Positions 27,973-36,130 of a stretch of 64,000 nt of DNA are shown in pieces (position 1 is the stretch's first letter; every line of letters begins with the position of its first letter). Under the pieces are notes generated by a model. It worked only from the letters and a program-made list of their open reading frames with translations, ran no database searches and was not told the DNA's origin. This DNA comes from Oscillibacter ruminantium GH1. GTDB taxonomy: Bacteria; Bacillota; Clostridia; Oscillospirales; Oscillospiraceae. The position numbers and the translations under genes are program-made. The stretch is from the NCBI RefSeq assembly GCF_000307265.1, contig NZ_DF158900.1, positions 208,849 through 272,848 of the forward strand, given 5' to 3'.

Positions 27973-28590
27973 ATGGAAAAGATAACGGTGAATGCCGTAG
28001 GAGAGGCCTGTCCCATTCCTGTGGTAAAGGCGAATAAAGCGATGCAGGCCATGAAAGAGGCCGGAACCTTGGAAGTTTTAGTGGACAACGATCCGGCGGT
28101 GCAGAATTTGAACCGCATGGCGGCGGGCCACCATTTTTCCGCTAAGACGGAGCTGCGGGAAAACGGCGTTCGCGCTGTGATCATTGATGTGACAGGGCCA
28201 GTGAAGCCAATCGTGCTGAACACGGGGGACTATGCCTGTGACCTGCCATCCTCCGGCGATTTTGTGGTGGCGGTGGATACCGACGTTATGGGCCGGGGCA
28301 GCGACGAACTGGGAAAGACCCTGATGAAGGGCTTTTTATTTGCGGTGGGTCAGCTTCCCAGTCTTCCCAAAACCATTCTGTTTTATAACGGCGGTGCGCG
28401 TCTGACGTGCGAGGGCTCCGCCTCGCTGGAAGACCTCAAGGGCATAGCGGACAAAGGCGTGGACATCCGCACCTGCGGTACCTGCCTGAATTTCTACGGC
28501 CTGACCGAAAAGCTGGCGGTGGGCGGCGTTACCAACATGTATGAAATTGTGGAGACGTTGGCAAAGGCCGGAAAAGTGGTCAAGCCGTGA
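27973..28590 (+). CDS. yedF: Sulfurtransferase-like selenium metabolism protein YedF
   Basis: A 205-residue two-domain protein. Residues 1-75 are TusA-like with the CPIP motif (Cys13); the rest is DsrE-like with CGTC near residue 177. YedF is linked to selenium use. AAAGGAG precedes the ATG. It overlaps the next gene by four bases (GTGA), forming an operon with a desulfurase and a carrier-like protein. Confidence 0.9.
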   Translation: MEKITVNAVGEACPIPVVKANKAMQAMKEAGTLEVLVDNDPAVQNLNRMAAGHHFSAKTELRENGVRAVIIDVTGPVKPIVLNTGDYACDLPSSGDFVVAVDTDVMGRGSDELGKTLMKGFLFAVGQLPSLPKTILFYNGGARLTCEGSASLEDLKGIADKGVDIRTCGTCLNFYGLTEKLAVGGVTNMYEIVETLAKAGKVVKP

Positions 28591-29726
28591 TCTATCTGGA
28601 TAACGCCGCCACCACCCGCCCCAAGCCCCCTGCCGTGGGACAGGCGATTCTGGCTGCGTTGGAGGGCTTTGGAAACAGCGGGCGGGGCGCTCACGACGAG
28701 GCGCTCACCGCCGCGCGGACCGTGTACGACACACGGGACAAGCTGGCGACCCTGTTTGGCTGCGGTAGCGCGGAGCGGGTGTGCTTTGCTTTGAATTCCA
28801 CAGAGGCGTTAAACGCGGCCGTCACGGGCCTGTTTGGCCCGGGGGACCATGTGATTTCCACGGACCGGGAGCACAACTCCGTCCTTCGGCCGCTGTACCG
28901 GCTGGAGGCGCAGGGAGGTGAGGTGGATTTTGTCCCCGCCGACCGGCAAGGGCAGATTGACTATGCAGATTTTGAAAAGCTGCTCAAGCCCAATACCAAG
29001 GGCGTGGTCTGCACCCATGCGTCCAACCTCACCGGCGACGTTACAGACATCGGGCGGGTGGGCGCTTTTTGCCGCGCTCATGGGCTTTTATTGGTGTTGG
29101 ACGCGTCCCAGACGGCAGGACTTCTGCCCATTGATATGGCGGCGCAGGGTGTTGACGTGGTCTGCTTCACCGGGCACAAGAGTTTGTATGGGCCGCAGGG
29201 CACAGGTGGAATGTGCGTGGGAGAGGGCGTGGAATTGCGCCCCTTTAAGGTGGGCGGAACAGGCGTACAGAGTTTTTCCGAAATTCAGCCCACAGAGTAC
29301 CCCACCCGTATGGAGGCGGGAACCCTGAATGGACACGGTATTGCGGGGCTGAACGCGGCGCTGGATTGGCTGAATGAAATTGGAGTGGACGCCGTCCGCG
29401 CCCACGACAGTGCGTTGGCCCGCCGGTTTTATGAGCGCGTGAAGGGCCTTCCTGGTGTGGTGGTGTATGGCGATTGGACGGCGGAGGTTCGCGCCCCCAT
29501 CGTGACGCTGAATCTGGGGGACCGGGACAGTGCCATGGTTTCCGATGAGTTGGAGCGGCGGTTTCATATCGCCACCCGCCCCGGCGCACACTGCGCTCCC
29601 CGGCTCCACCGGGCGCTGGGAACGCAGGAACAGGGTGCGGTGAGATTCTCTTTTGGATACTTCAACACAGAGGCGGAGGCAGACGAAGCTGCCGCCGCCG
29701 TGAAGACGATGGCGGAGGAACTGTGA
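28587..29726 (+). CDS. Cysteine desulfurase-like PLP enzyme
   Basis: A 379-residue class-V aminotransferase-fold enzyme. YLDNAATTRPKP starts it, the PLP lysine is in FTGHKSLYGPQG, and the catalytic Cys is in RPGAHCAPRLHRALGT. Such enzymes take sulfur or selenium from cysteine or selenocysteine. The GTG start overlaps the yedF stop. Its place between yedF and DUF3343 suggests a role in selenium delivery (inference). Confidence 0.92.
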   Translation: MIYLDNAATTRPKPPAVGQAILAALEGFGNSGRGAHDEALTAARTVYDTRDKLATLFGCGSAERVCFALNSTEALNAAVTGLFGPGDHVISTDREHNSVLRPLYRLEAQGGEVDFVPADRQGQIDYADFEKLLKPNTKGVVCTHASNLTGDVTDIGRVGAFCRAHGLLLVLDASQTAGLLPIDMAAQGVDVVCFTGHKSLYGPQGTGGMCVGEGVELRPFKVGGTGVQSFSEIQPTEYPTRMEAGTLNGHGIAGLNAALDWLNEIGVDAVRAHDSALARRFYERVKGLPGVVVYGDWTAEVRAPIVTLNLGDRDSAMVSDELERRFHIATRPGAHCAPRLHRALGTQEQGAVRFSFGYFNTEAEADEAAAAVKTMAEEL

Positions 29727-29962
29727 TGGCGGAGACAGTCTGTATCGTGACATTTCCCACCACTTCCGGGGCCATGGCTATGGAAAAGGCCTGCCATGGC
29801 GAGGCTCTGCCGGGGCGGCTAATCCCGGTACCCCGCAGCGTTACCGCCGGGTGCGGCATGTGCTGGATGGCTCCGAAGGACAGTCGGGGGGCACTGGAGG
29901 CGTTGGTCATCCGAAAGAAAATTCAAATAGACGGCGTCTACGAGATGATTCAGCCTCGGTAA
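29726..29962 (+). CDS. DUF3343 putative Se/S carrier-like protein
   Basis: A 78-residue protein with the conserved TAGCGMCW motif, whose two cysteines may carry sulfur or selenium. The ATG at 29726 overlaps the stop of the desulfurase (TGATG). DUF3343 genes often follow such desulfurases in clostridia with selenium metabolism. Confidence 0.85.
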   Translation: MAETVCIVTFPTTSGAMAMEKACHGEALPGRLIPVPRSVTAGCGMCWMAPKDSRGALEALVIRKKIQIDGVYEMIQPR

Positions 29963-30061
29963 TGCCGCGGCACTGCCGTTTGGGCGGCGGGGAAAAAGCA
30001 AAGACCTGCTGCCGCCCGCGGCATTTTGTCCTGCGGCACAGCGAAAGGAGCAATCCGGAAT

Positions 30062-30235
30062 ATGGCGACAAACTGCGATGAATGCGTTCACCTCGACTAT
30101 GACGAGGAGACGGACATGAATTTTTGCAACATGGATTTGGGCGAGGACGAGATGGAGCGCTTTTTGCGTTCTGATGTCCGCGCGTGTCCGTTTTACCGCC
30201 GGGGCGATGATTATAAAACTGCGCGGCGGCAGTGA
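30062..30235 (+). CDS. DUF6472-like small Cys protein
   Basis: A 57-residue acidic protein with four cysteines (CDEC, FCNMD, CPFY) that could bind a metal. AAAGGAG precedes the ATG. I see it as the DUF6472 type common in clostridia; its function is unknown. It is followed by a very strong terminator. Confidence 0.65.
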   Translation: MATNCDECVHLDYDEETDMNFCNMDLGEDEMERFLRSDVRACPFYRRGDDYKTARRQ

Positions 30236-30260
30236 AACGCGGCGTTTTGAATCAGACCGA

Positions 30261-30307
30261 ACAGCCGGAAAAGTCCTGCGGGACTTTTCCGGCTGTCCTT
30301 ACTTTTT
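30261..30307 (+). terminator. Terminator after the DUF6472-like gene
   Basis: Sixteen-base perfect arms (30261-30276, 30281-30296), a TGCG loop and then a T-rich stretch ending in TTTTT. It ends the yedF operon. Confidence 0.9.
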
Positions 30308-30449
30308 GCGGACTTTGGACAGCGGACGTTTTGATTCACTGGGGCATATACTATTTCAGGGCTGGGCAAAGCCCGCCTTGAAAGGCCGGGATGTTCTCCG
30401 GCTCTGGGGGATCACGGTTGGCGGTCCCCGGCGACAGGAGTGAACACAT

Positions 30450-31076
30450 ATGGCATATTCAGACCGCGAACTGCTGGCCCGGCTCATTCAGTGCGAGGCC
30501 GGCGGCGAAGGGGAAATCGGCATGAAGGCAGTGGCCGGCGTGGTCATGAACCGGGTCCACGCCACAGGCGGCGAATACGCACGGGTGGGCCAAGGCAGCA
30601 TCCGAAAGATTATCATGCAGCCGGGGCAGTTTGTCTGCGCCAGCGAAACGGAGCGCGGCGTATACAACCCGCAGAATATTTACAATATGCGCCCGGAGCA
30701 GATTCACTATGACATCGCGGACTGGGCCATTGCGGGAAACCGGATTGCGGATGTGGCAGAATCGTTGTGGTTTTACAATCCATTTGGCCCTAAGTGCCGT
30801 TCTAAATTCCCCTCCGATGTTGGCTATTGGCAGACTCGCATCGGAGATCATTGTTTTTACAACCCGACAGATGAAAATAAATTAAGTAATAAAATTATTA
30901 AAAAATTAAATGTCCAAATCATACTCTATGTGGCGGTCAGGGAATATGCGAATTTCTTTGAGGATAAGCCTCCAAAAATCGCGTTTGCTCTTCCGATCTA
31001 CACTTTCATAATCAGCCCTCCAGCCTTCCGACAGGATACGTTCGATTCGTGTGAGATCGGGTGCAACGCATTTTGA
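30450..31076 (+). CDS. SleB-type cell wall hydrolase with a phage-replaced 3' end
   Basis: Residues 1-140 are a complete hydrolase-2 (SleB-like) domain: LLARLIQCEAGGEGEIGMKAVAGVV with the catalytic Glu, VMNRV, and YWQTRIGDHCFYNPTD at the end. SleB-type enzymes break spore cortex or cell wall. Relatives end soon after YNPTD; here the frame goes on 68 codons in AT-rich DNA antisense to the recombinase. The prophage has joined at about 30860-30905. The catalytic domain is whole, so the protein may still work, with a new tail. Confidence 0.85.
   Translation: MAYSDRELLARLIQCEAGGEGEIGMKAVAGVVMNRVHATGGEYARVGQGSIRKIIMQPGQFVCASETERGVYNPQNIYNMRPEQIHYDIADWAIAGNRIADVAESLWFYNPFGPKCRSKFPSDVGYWQTRIGDHCFYNPTDENKLSNKIIKKLNVQIILYVAVREYANFFEDKPPKIAFALPIYTFIISPPAFRQDTFDSCEIGCNAF
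30860..30905. other. Probable left prophage junction (att site)
   Basis: The sequence changes here from GC-rich host coding to AT-rich phage DNA, at the end of the sleB-like domain and next to the recombinase stop codon at 30906. Serine recombinases cross over at a 2-3-base core, so the exact site cannot be fixed without the other end, which is outside the window. Confidence 0.6.
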
Positions 31077-32246
31077 CTGTTTGCATTCAAGTTCTTCAAT
31101 CTTCTCTAGCAAGGACTGTCTGTCCTTGCGGTATTCGTCCATATCAATAAAATTATTAACATAAAGGTCTTTCAGGCGTGATAGTTTGGTTTTAGCGGAC
31201 GCGATAACGGGGGTGTAATCCTTCTCTTTCTCTGCTTTTGAAATTTCTTCAATCTCTGCTTTAACTTCCTGAACTTTGCATTCGAGACTGTCTAAGATAT
31301 ATTGCTCTATAATGCGCTCGCTGAGATTAGTCTTATTTTCGCAGCCGGCTCGTTTGATATAATGACCGGGACAGTTATAAAAAGAAGATAGTCCGCGGGT
31401 ATTTTTTCTCCCGCCCATTCTGGTCCTGCATTCGCCGCAGAGAATCAACCCAGAAAATAGGTATACCCGGTTTTCTCTCGTTTTGCGCTGTACGCGGTTT
31501 CTCATGGATTGTATCCTCCCGTATTCCTCTCTGGTGATGTAGGGCGGCGCCATGTCGTCAACACCATAATAAAAGCCGTAGTATACAGGACTGTCTAACA
31601 TTTTACTGGCGAGCTGATACTCAATCCTTACGCCATATTCTTCCAGAATAAATGACTGCGTTTCGGAAATAGATCCGCAACGCATAAATTTTTGGAAGAA
31701 CGCGGATACAGCCGATTCTTTCGCGGGGTCTTTTATGAGCTTTTTCTCATCAATCTTGTAGCCGGTGGGGCAGTTTCCGGTGAGCGGTTCACGCCGCTCA
31801 CGCTTCCCATCGAATACGAACTTAATTCGTTCACTTGTCCGATCCGCTTCATCCTGCGCAACAGAGAGCATAATATTGACCTTAAAGCGGCCAGAAGCGG
31901 TAACAGTTTCATAGTCTTCTTCGGTTGCCTGCCAACTTACACCGTGGCTATCCAGTACGCGCTGTACTTCGTAATAATCAGACACATTTCGGAACCATCT
32001 ATCAAGTTTAATAAACAGGATGATGTCAATTTTGTCGGATTTTACATCCTCCAAAAGCCGCAGAAGGGCAGGGCGCTTGACATACCGTTTTCTCGCACTG
32101 ATTCCTTCGTCTGTATAGATGCCAGACACCAAAATATCATGATCTTTAGCGTACTGCTTCAAACTCTCCAGCTGATCGGCGAGAGACAATCCATGCCGCG
32201 CTTGCTCTTCTGTGGACACTCTCGTATAAAGTGCGGCGCGTTTCAT
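30906..32246 (-). CDS. Large serine recombinase (phage integrase)
   Basis: A 446-residue protein. The catalytic Ser11 lies in ALYTRVSTEEQ; the resolvase domain runs to about residue 150 (DRWFRNVSDY), followed by the recombinase domain and a zinc ribbon (CGEC...C...C, about residues 273-305) and a coiled coil. It joins attP and attB. It sits directly against the host junction. Large serine integrases are often shorter in the coiled coil than this tail, so a full enzyme is likely. Confidence 0.95.
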   Translation of the reverse strand: MKRAALYTRVSTEEQARHGLSLADQLESLKQYAKDHDILVSGIYTDEGISARKRYVKRPALLRLLEDVKSDKIDIILFIKLDRWFRNVSDYYEVQRVLDSHGVSWQATEEDYETVTASGRFKVNIMLSVAQDEADRTSERIKFVFDGKRERREPLTGNCPTGYKIDEKKLIKDPAKESAVSAFFQKFMRCGSISETQSFILEEYGVRIEYQLASKMLDSPVYYGFYYGVDDMAPPYITREEYGRIQSMRNRVQRKTRENRVYLFSGLILCGECRTRMGGRKNTRGLSSFYNCPGHYIKRAGCENKTNLSERIIEQYILDSLECKVQEVKAEIEEISKAEKEKDYTPVIASAKTKLSRLKDLYVNNFIDMDEYRKDRQSLLEKIEELECKQSKCVAPDLTRIERILSEGWRADYESVDRKSKRDFWRLILKEIRIFPDRHIEYDLDI

Positions 32247-32258
32247 TACTTAAGCCTC

Positions 32259-33170
32259 CTATTTTTGCAATTCGTGATGATAATCCCCTAACGGGTTTGT
32301 ACCAAATAAATCTAACATTTCTGTTGCCACATCATTAGGGAATCGACGGTTCAAAAGGGGACCCAATTTAGTTGGGAAAATATTAATATCAACACAATCA
32401 ATAACACCAGCGGGAACGGAAACCATCTTACTTGTATCAGGATTGTAACATTCCTCTGTGTCGAACTTTCGATGAAGATATTTGTATACGTCCCGGGCAT
32501 AAGACTTAAATGCTGGGTGCAGGGAAGCTGAAGATTCATTAAAAAAGATGTAGCTTCCAAAATCATCGGCATGATCCATAAACCAAGCATACTTTTGAGT
32601 GATTTTAGAACAATCGGGAGGAAAGTTTATAGAACATTCTTTAAGGCGCTGCATGGTATTCCTTTTCCCATAATGCAAAGCAATAAAGCGGTAGTCCAAG
32701 ATTTCAACAAGAAAGCCATCCCGAATAAAATCGTTATCTAAATTCAAGTCGGAGATGTAGCAAAGAGGTTGATTTCCAAAAGTAAGTGTGCAAAGAATTT
32801 CTTTTAAAGTTATCTGATTCTCGTTTGTGTAATTTTCTAAAAGCCCAATATACTCAATCAAAGTTTCTTTTAAAAATTGTCTTGGAGAAAGAATCGCATT
32901 TCGGTCAGAATGCAGACTTTCCTTATTGCCGAATACACCAAGCTCCGCTGCTAGCCGGTACATATGTTTGCAAGGCTGCCGACGCCGGATGAAATCTCCG
33001 CATTGGCAGGACTCCAATGTGGTAGTATAGTGGCCGCTACGACCCTCAAATATACCGGATTCGCCATTTATTTCGAGCGGAGTACAGGCGGCCTTTGCAG
33101 ATGATTCTTGACGCTTGACCTGATCTGGAAGTTCATGAATTCCGTCCCATAAAGCCCATGGCACAACCAA
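32259..33170 (-). CDS. SWIM zinc finger phage protein
   Basis: A 303-residue protein with a SWIM motif CQCGDFIRRRQPCKHMYRLA near residues 54-73, which can bind zinc and DNA or protein. The rest shows no recognised domain. Genes of this type are common between integrase and repressor in clostridial prophages; the role is unknown. Base composition is AT-rich like the rest of the lysogeny block. Confidence 0.7.
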   Translation of the reverse strand: MVVPWALWDGIHELPDQVKRQESSAKAACTPLEINGESGIFEGRSGHYTTTLESCQCGDFIRRRQPCKHMYRLAAELGVFGNKESLHSDRNAILSPRQFLKETLIEYIGLLENYTNENQITLKEILCTLTFGNQPLCYISDLNLDNDFIRDGFLVEILDYRFIALHYGKRNTMQRLKECSINFPPDCSKITQKYAWFMDHADDFGSYIFFNESSASLHPAFKSYARDVYKYLHRKFDTEECYNPDTSKMVSVPAGVIDCVDINIFPTKLGPLLNRRFPNDVATEMLDLFGTNPLGDYHHELQK

Positions 33171-33204
33171 TCATCTCCTATTATCGCGAAAGGATTAAAT
33201 ACCA

Positions 33205-33981
33205 TCAATTATTCTTACCAGCAAAGAAAAGAGAGGAATCGTTTTTCAGAGGTAAATCAAGCTTGTAATTATTTTCATGACCGCGGCAGCATGAATTGTA
33301 TAGTTCGATTGCATACTGTCTATTATCAAGAGGTATGCGGACTACACAGTATTGATCTGATATCGAATCTAGTAAGTCACTTGCTTGCGTTTTTAACCAT
33401 GAATTTAGAATAGGACGCATAGCAAACGATTTGCCGGATTCTTTAGCGAGTGATTTAGCTGCTGCTTTCTCTGCTTCCCATCTTGCTGAAATGTTATCTG
33501 AAGACTGCAACACAGCTGATTCCAGTGCTTCGTTTTTATAATTTTGAAGAACGTATTCGCGTGCGGATCTAATATCAACAAATTCTAATTTAGCCAGATG
33601 CTTCATGCAATCATTTCGATACGCGAGGACAAACGGAACGCAATATTCATAGTAAAAGAAGTGGGAAAGAATTTGATAAAGCAAGCTTAAAGACGCACGA
33701 TCAAGGGATTGGGACCGTTTCAAATAAGCGGAATACGCATCGGAAGAAAAATTCGAAGCATTCTTACCATAGTATATCGTCCCAGATTCGAGCTTCTTAC
33801 GGTAGGCACACGATTGAGAATAATCAATATCAGGAATTAGGCAACTTCTCGCATCGGAACATTCTTGATAACGAGAACAACAGGCAAAGTCGCTGGATGA
33901 AGATACTAAATTAGAATCACTTTGAATTTCTGGTGATGTGCTATTAAAAAATCCCGAAAACTCCTCTTGAAGCATTTGCAT
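33205..33981 (-). CDS. Cys-rich phage protein of unknown function
   Basis: A 258-residue protein. The region of residues 34-62 has a CC-x4-C-x5-C...C pattern (CCSRYQEC, CLIPDIDYSQSC) that probably binds zinc. The C-terminus repeats small residues and shows no known domain. It precedes the ImmA/IrrE gene in reverse order, so it may belong to prophage control. AGGAGG-like signal is weak (GGGAGG at 33987-33982 on the minus strand). Confidence 0.6.
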   Translation of the reverse strand: MQMLQEEFSGFFNSTSPEIQSDSNLVSSSSDFACCSRYQECSDARSCLIPDIDYSQSCAYRKKLESGTIYYGKNASNFSSDAYSAYLKRSQSLDRASLSLLYQILSHFFYYEYCVPFVLAYRNDCMKHLAKLEFVDIRSAREYVLQNYKNEALESAVLQSSDNISARWEAEKAAAKSLAKESGKSFAMRPILNSWLKTQASDLLDSISDQYCVVRIPLDNRQYAIELYNSCCRGHENNYKLDLPLKNDSSLFFAGKNN

Positions 33982-33990
33982 AGCCTCCCG

Positions 33991-34434
33991 TTAAAATAGA
34001 CGCGGCTCAACAGAGCGCATCCTATATTCTGCAAGTTGATTGGATATTCCCATATAGACCGCCGCCGCCGAGACGGGTAATTCTAAAAAATCAGTTAATT
34101 CCCGGTCGTCAAAAAGCAGATCAACAGAAAAATGATGGGCCTCATTTTCATATTTATTTGTGACCATGCATGTGTTGCGATCCATAAAAATGCGGTTCAT
34201 ACCGCGATGCAAAAAATGGTGACCCAGCTCGTGCGCACAGACAAGCATCTGCTGCCGTTCGTCAAGATTGGAATTTATATATAGGATCACACGCCTTGCG
34301 ATGCATTGCCGCATACCACGAGTATCGACAAGGGGCGCGTGGATCACAATTAAGCCCAGATTGTCTGCGATGCTAAACGGATTTCTTGTACCGTACTTCA
34401 AAGCGATGCTATTCGCAACTGCTTTTGTGTCCAT
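33991..34434 (-). CDS. ImmA/IrrE-family metallo-endopeptidase
   Basis: A 147-residue protein with zinc motif HELGH at residues 68-72. ImmA of ICEBs1 cuts the neighbouring repressor to start excision. Here it follows the XRE repressor gene by 12 bases, the standard ImmR-ImmA pair, so it likely triggers induction. AGGAGC precedes the ATG. Confidence 0.9.
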   Translation of the reverse strand: MDTKAVANSIALKYGTRNPFSIADNLGLIVIHAPLVDTRGMRQCIARRVILYINSNLDERQQMLVCAHELGHHFLHRGMNRIFMDRNTCMVTNKYENEAHHFSVDLLFDDRELTDFLELPVSAAAVYMGISNQLAEYRMRSVEPRLF

Positions 34435-34446
34435 CCGCAGCTCCTT

Positions 34447-34863
34447 TTACTTTCTATATTTTTTGGGAGTATACGTTTCTTTGTTTCTAAGCCGTGCAGC
34501 CTCAAGACCGAGTTTCATAGCAGCAGCAAGAGACTCCTTTGCTTCAGGTGACATGGGAACGCCATCGAACATCAGGTCGCCGCCGCTTTCCAGCGAGTCC
34601 ATAATACGCTCAACTTCTTTAGCCGTATCGCGCTTGTCCTTTTCAGAGAGGGCAGGCGCGGTTTCTTTTTTATCGCCGGTCAAAAGGAAGTCAGTGGTAA
34701 CGCCAAAAAAATTAGCAATTTTCAGCAGCAAATCTTGCTTTGGGGCTTTGCCAGTGTTCTTCCAAACAGTAACACTTGCGCGATTAAAGCCGATTTGCGC
34801 AGCAGCTCCACTTGGAGTTAAATTGCTACTTTCACACAATTGGCAATAGATGTCATAAAACAC
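34447..34863 (-). CDS. XRE-family phage repressor (CI/ImmR-like)
   Basis: A 138-residue protein with an N-terminal helix-turn-helix (about residues 14-60: SNLTPSGAAAQIG, VTVWKNTGKAPKQ, FFGVTTDFLLTG) and a C-terminal helical part. I prefer the GTG at 34863, which has GGAAGGG before it, over the in-frame ATG at 34881 that lacks one. It should keep the prophage silent by binding the repeats at 34897-35029 and to be cut by ImmA (inference). Confidence 0.88.
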   Translation of the reverse strand: MFYDIYCQLCESSNLTPSGAAAQIGFNRASVTVWKNTGKAPKQDLLLKIANFFGVTTDFLLTGDKKETAPALSEKDKRDTAKEVERIMDSLESGGDLMFDGVPMSPEAKESLAAAMKLGLEAARLRNKETYTPKKYRK

Positions 34864-34896
34864 AAAAGCACGCCCTTCCATTTGTGCAAAAGCACA

Positions 34897-35029
34897 GTGT
34901 TTATAAAAATAAGCAAAACGGTATTGACGTGTTTATAATTATAAGCTATATTATAGCCATAACGTTGATAATCATAAACACAAATGCAAAACACTTGGTC
35001 CTGCAAGACCAAAGTGTTTATGAAATTAT
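34897..35029. promoter_or_regulatory. Divergent promoters with repeated operator sites
   Basis: Four copies of GTGTTTAT or its complement: 34897-34904, 34929-34937, 34974-34981 (reverse) and 35014-35021. A plus-strand promoter TTGACG (34924-34929), 17-base spacer, TATATT (34947-34952) overlaps the second copy, and TATAAT on the minus strand (34955-34950) serves the repressor. This fits a lambda-like genetic switch. A near-perfect hairpin of 11 bases (34990-35018) lies in the lytic leader. Confidence 0.7.
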
Positions 35030-35103
35030 ACATGCGCTAAATGTATGATAGCACGACAGTTTAAGAATATCAACAATTATTTCATAGAAAGGGGGATTTT
35101 GTA

Positions 35104-35319
35104 ATGCCTGCACAATGGACGGCGGATGTAATTGGCAAAATGCACATGCTTAGGATTTCTAATAAGCAGCTTGCCGAAAAGCTAGGAGTAACGCCGGAGT
35201 ATGTCAGCATGATCCTGAATGGGCACCGAGACCCAGAGGGTGCCAATCAGAGATTTTTGGAGGCAGTCAATGAGATGGCGTCGGAAAATATGCGAAAGGT
35301 GGACAGCCAGTCGGAATAA
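35104..35319 (+). CDS. Small helix-turn-helix protein (Cro-like)
   Basis: A 71-residue protein with one helix-turn-helix (about residues 18-42: NKQLAEKLGVTPEYVSMILNG). It is the first gene of the lytic direction, opposite the repressor, the place of Cro. AAAGGGGG precedes the ATG. Likely binds the same operators. Confidence 0.85.
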   Translation: MPAQWTADVIGKMHMLRISNKQLAEKLGVTPEYVSMILNGHRDPEGANQRFLEAVNEMASENMRKVDSQSE

Positions 35320-35342
35320 GCTGTCTCAAGGAGGTGGTAGAT

Positions 35343-35471
35343 GTGACCGAACTAGAGCTTTTTGCCAATGCATTTGCCTTTTTAAAAGAGGCGAGAATTA
35401 AGCAGGAGTGCGGAGTTGATGCGAAAGTCAAAGTCACGCTTGCCCCCAAGGAAGAGAAATCCGCTTCTTGA
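35343..35471 (+). CDS. Small phage protein, 42 residues
   Basis: A GTG-start frame of 42 codons (VTELELFANAFAFLKEARIK at the start) with AGGAGG eight bases upstream. The ATG at 35341 is followed directly by a stop and cannot be used. It sits in the early operon. Function unknown. Confidence 0.6.
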   Translation: MTELELFANAFAFLKEARIKQECGVDAKVKVTLAPKEEKSAS

Positions 35472-35529
35472 TAAAGCGAGCCCAAAGATATTCAGCAGTA
35501 CCAATGATAAAAAACTGGAGGAGTTTCAA

Positions 35530-35778
35530 ATGAACATTACGAGAAAGATTGCCCGCCGGATGGCGAAGAAGCAGATGGCGCTGGAAGGAATCCAGCATCC
35601 CTGCCGGAAGTTCAACAAGCCGGGTGTGATTTTTATGGGAGGTTCAAGCGCTGGCAAGACAAGCTATTTCGCATCGTGCTGGGAGTCTGCGGCGGCGCGG
35701 TATCTTGCGAGTCTGAATGCCGGTGAAAACCACAAAGGGAAGCGCGGAAGCCGCGCAGGAAGGAAGCGCACGGCATGA
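35530..35778 (+). CDS. Small basic phage protein with GSSAGKT motif
   Basis: An 82-residue basic protein with FMGGSSAGKTSYF near residues 35-47, which looks like a P-loop but has no Walker B in so short a chain, so ATP binding is doubtful. GGAGGAG precedes the ATG. It overlaps the next gene by four bases (ATGA). Confidence 0.55.
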   Translation: MNITRKIARRMAKKQMALEGIQHPCRKFNKPGVIFMGGSSAGKTSYFASCWESAAARYLASLNAGENHKGKRGSRAGRKRTA

Positions 35779-36116
35779 TGTATCCCAAGAGCATGTCGGC
35801 CCGGAAGTGCAAAGAGAAACCCCGCAAAATCAAGTCCGACGAACCGAAGGTTTGTTGGCTGTGCGGCCGGAACGGCTGCGCGGACCCGTTGGACGAGCAT
35901 CATATCTTTGGCGGGTACAACCGTAAGAAATCCGAACAGTACGGAGCAAAGGTCTACCTGTGCCATGACCGTTGCCACGAGAACGGGGCGGAGGCCGTAC
36001 ACCGGAATCCGGAGACGATGCAGAAGCTCCACGAGTACGGCCAGCGAAAGCTGATGGAGCAGATGGGGTGGACCACCGAGGACTTTATCCGGGAGTTCGG
36101 AAGAAATTACATTTAA
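35775..36116 (+). CDS. HNH-like phage protein
   Basis: A 113-residue protein with CWLCGRNGC, DEHHIFGG and CHDRCHENG in the order of an HNH nuclease with a zinc site. It may be a recombination or packaging nuclease. GGAAGGAAG lies upstream of the ATG. Confidence 0.75.
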   Translation: MMYPKSMSARKCKEKPRKIKSDEPKVCWLCGRNGCADPLDEHHIFGGYNRKKSEQYGAKVYLCHDRCHENGAEAVHRNPETMQKLHEYGQRKLMEQMGWTTEDFIREFGRNYI

Positions 36117-36130
36117 AAGGAGGACAAGCT

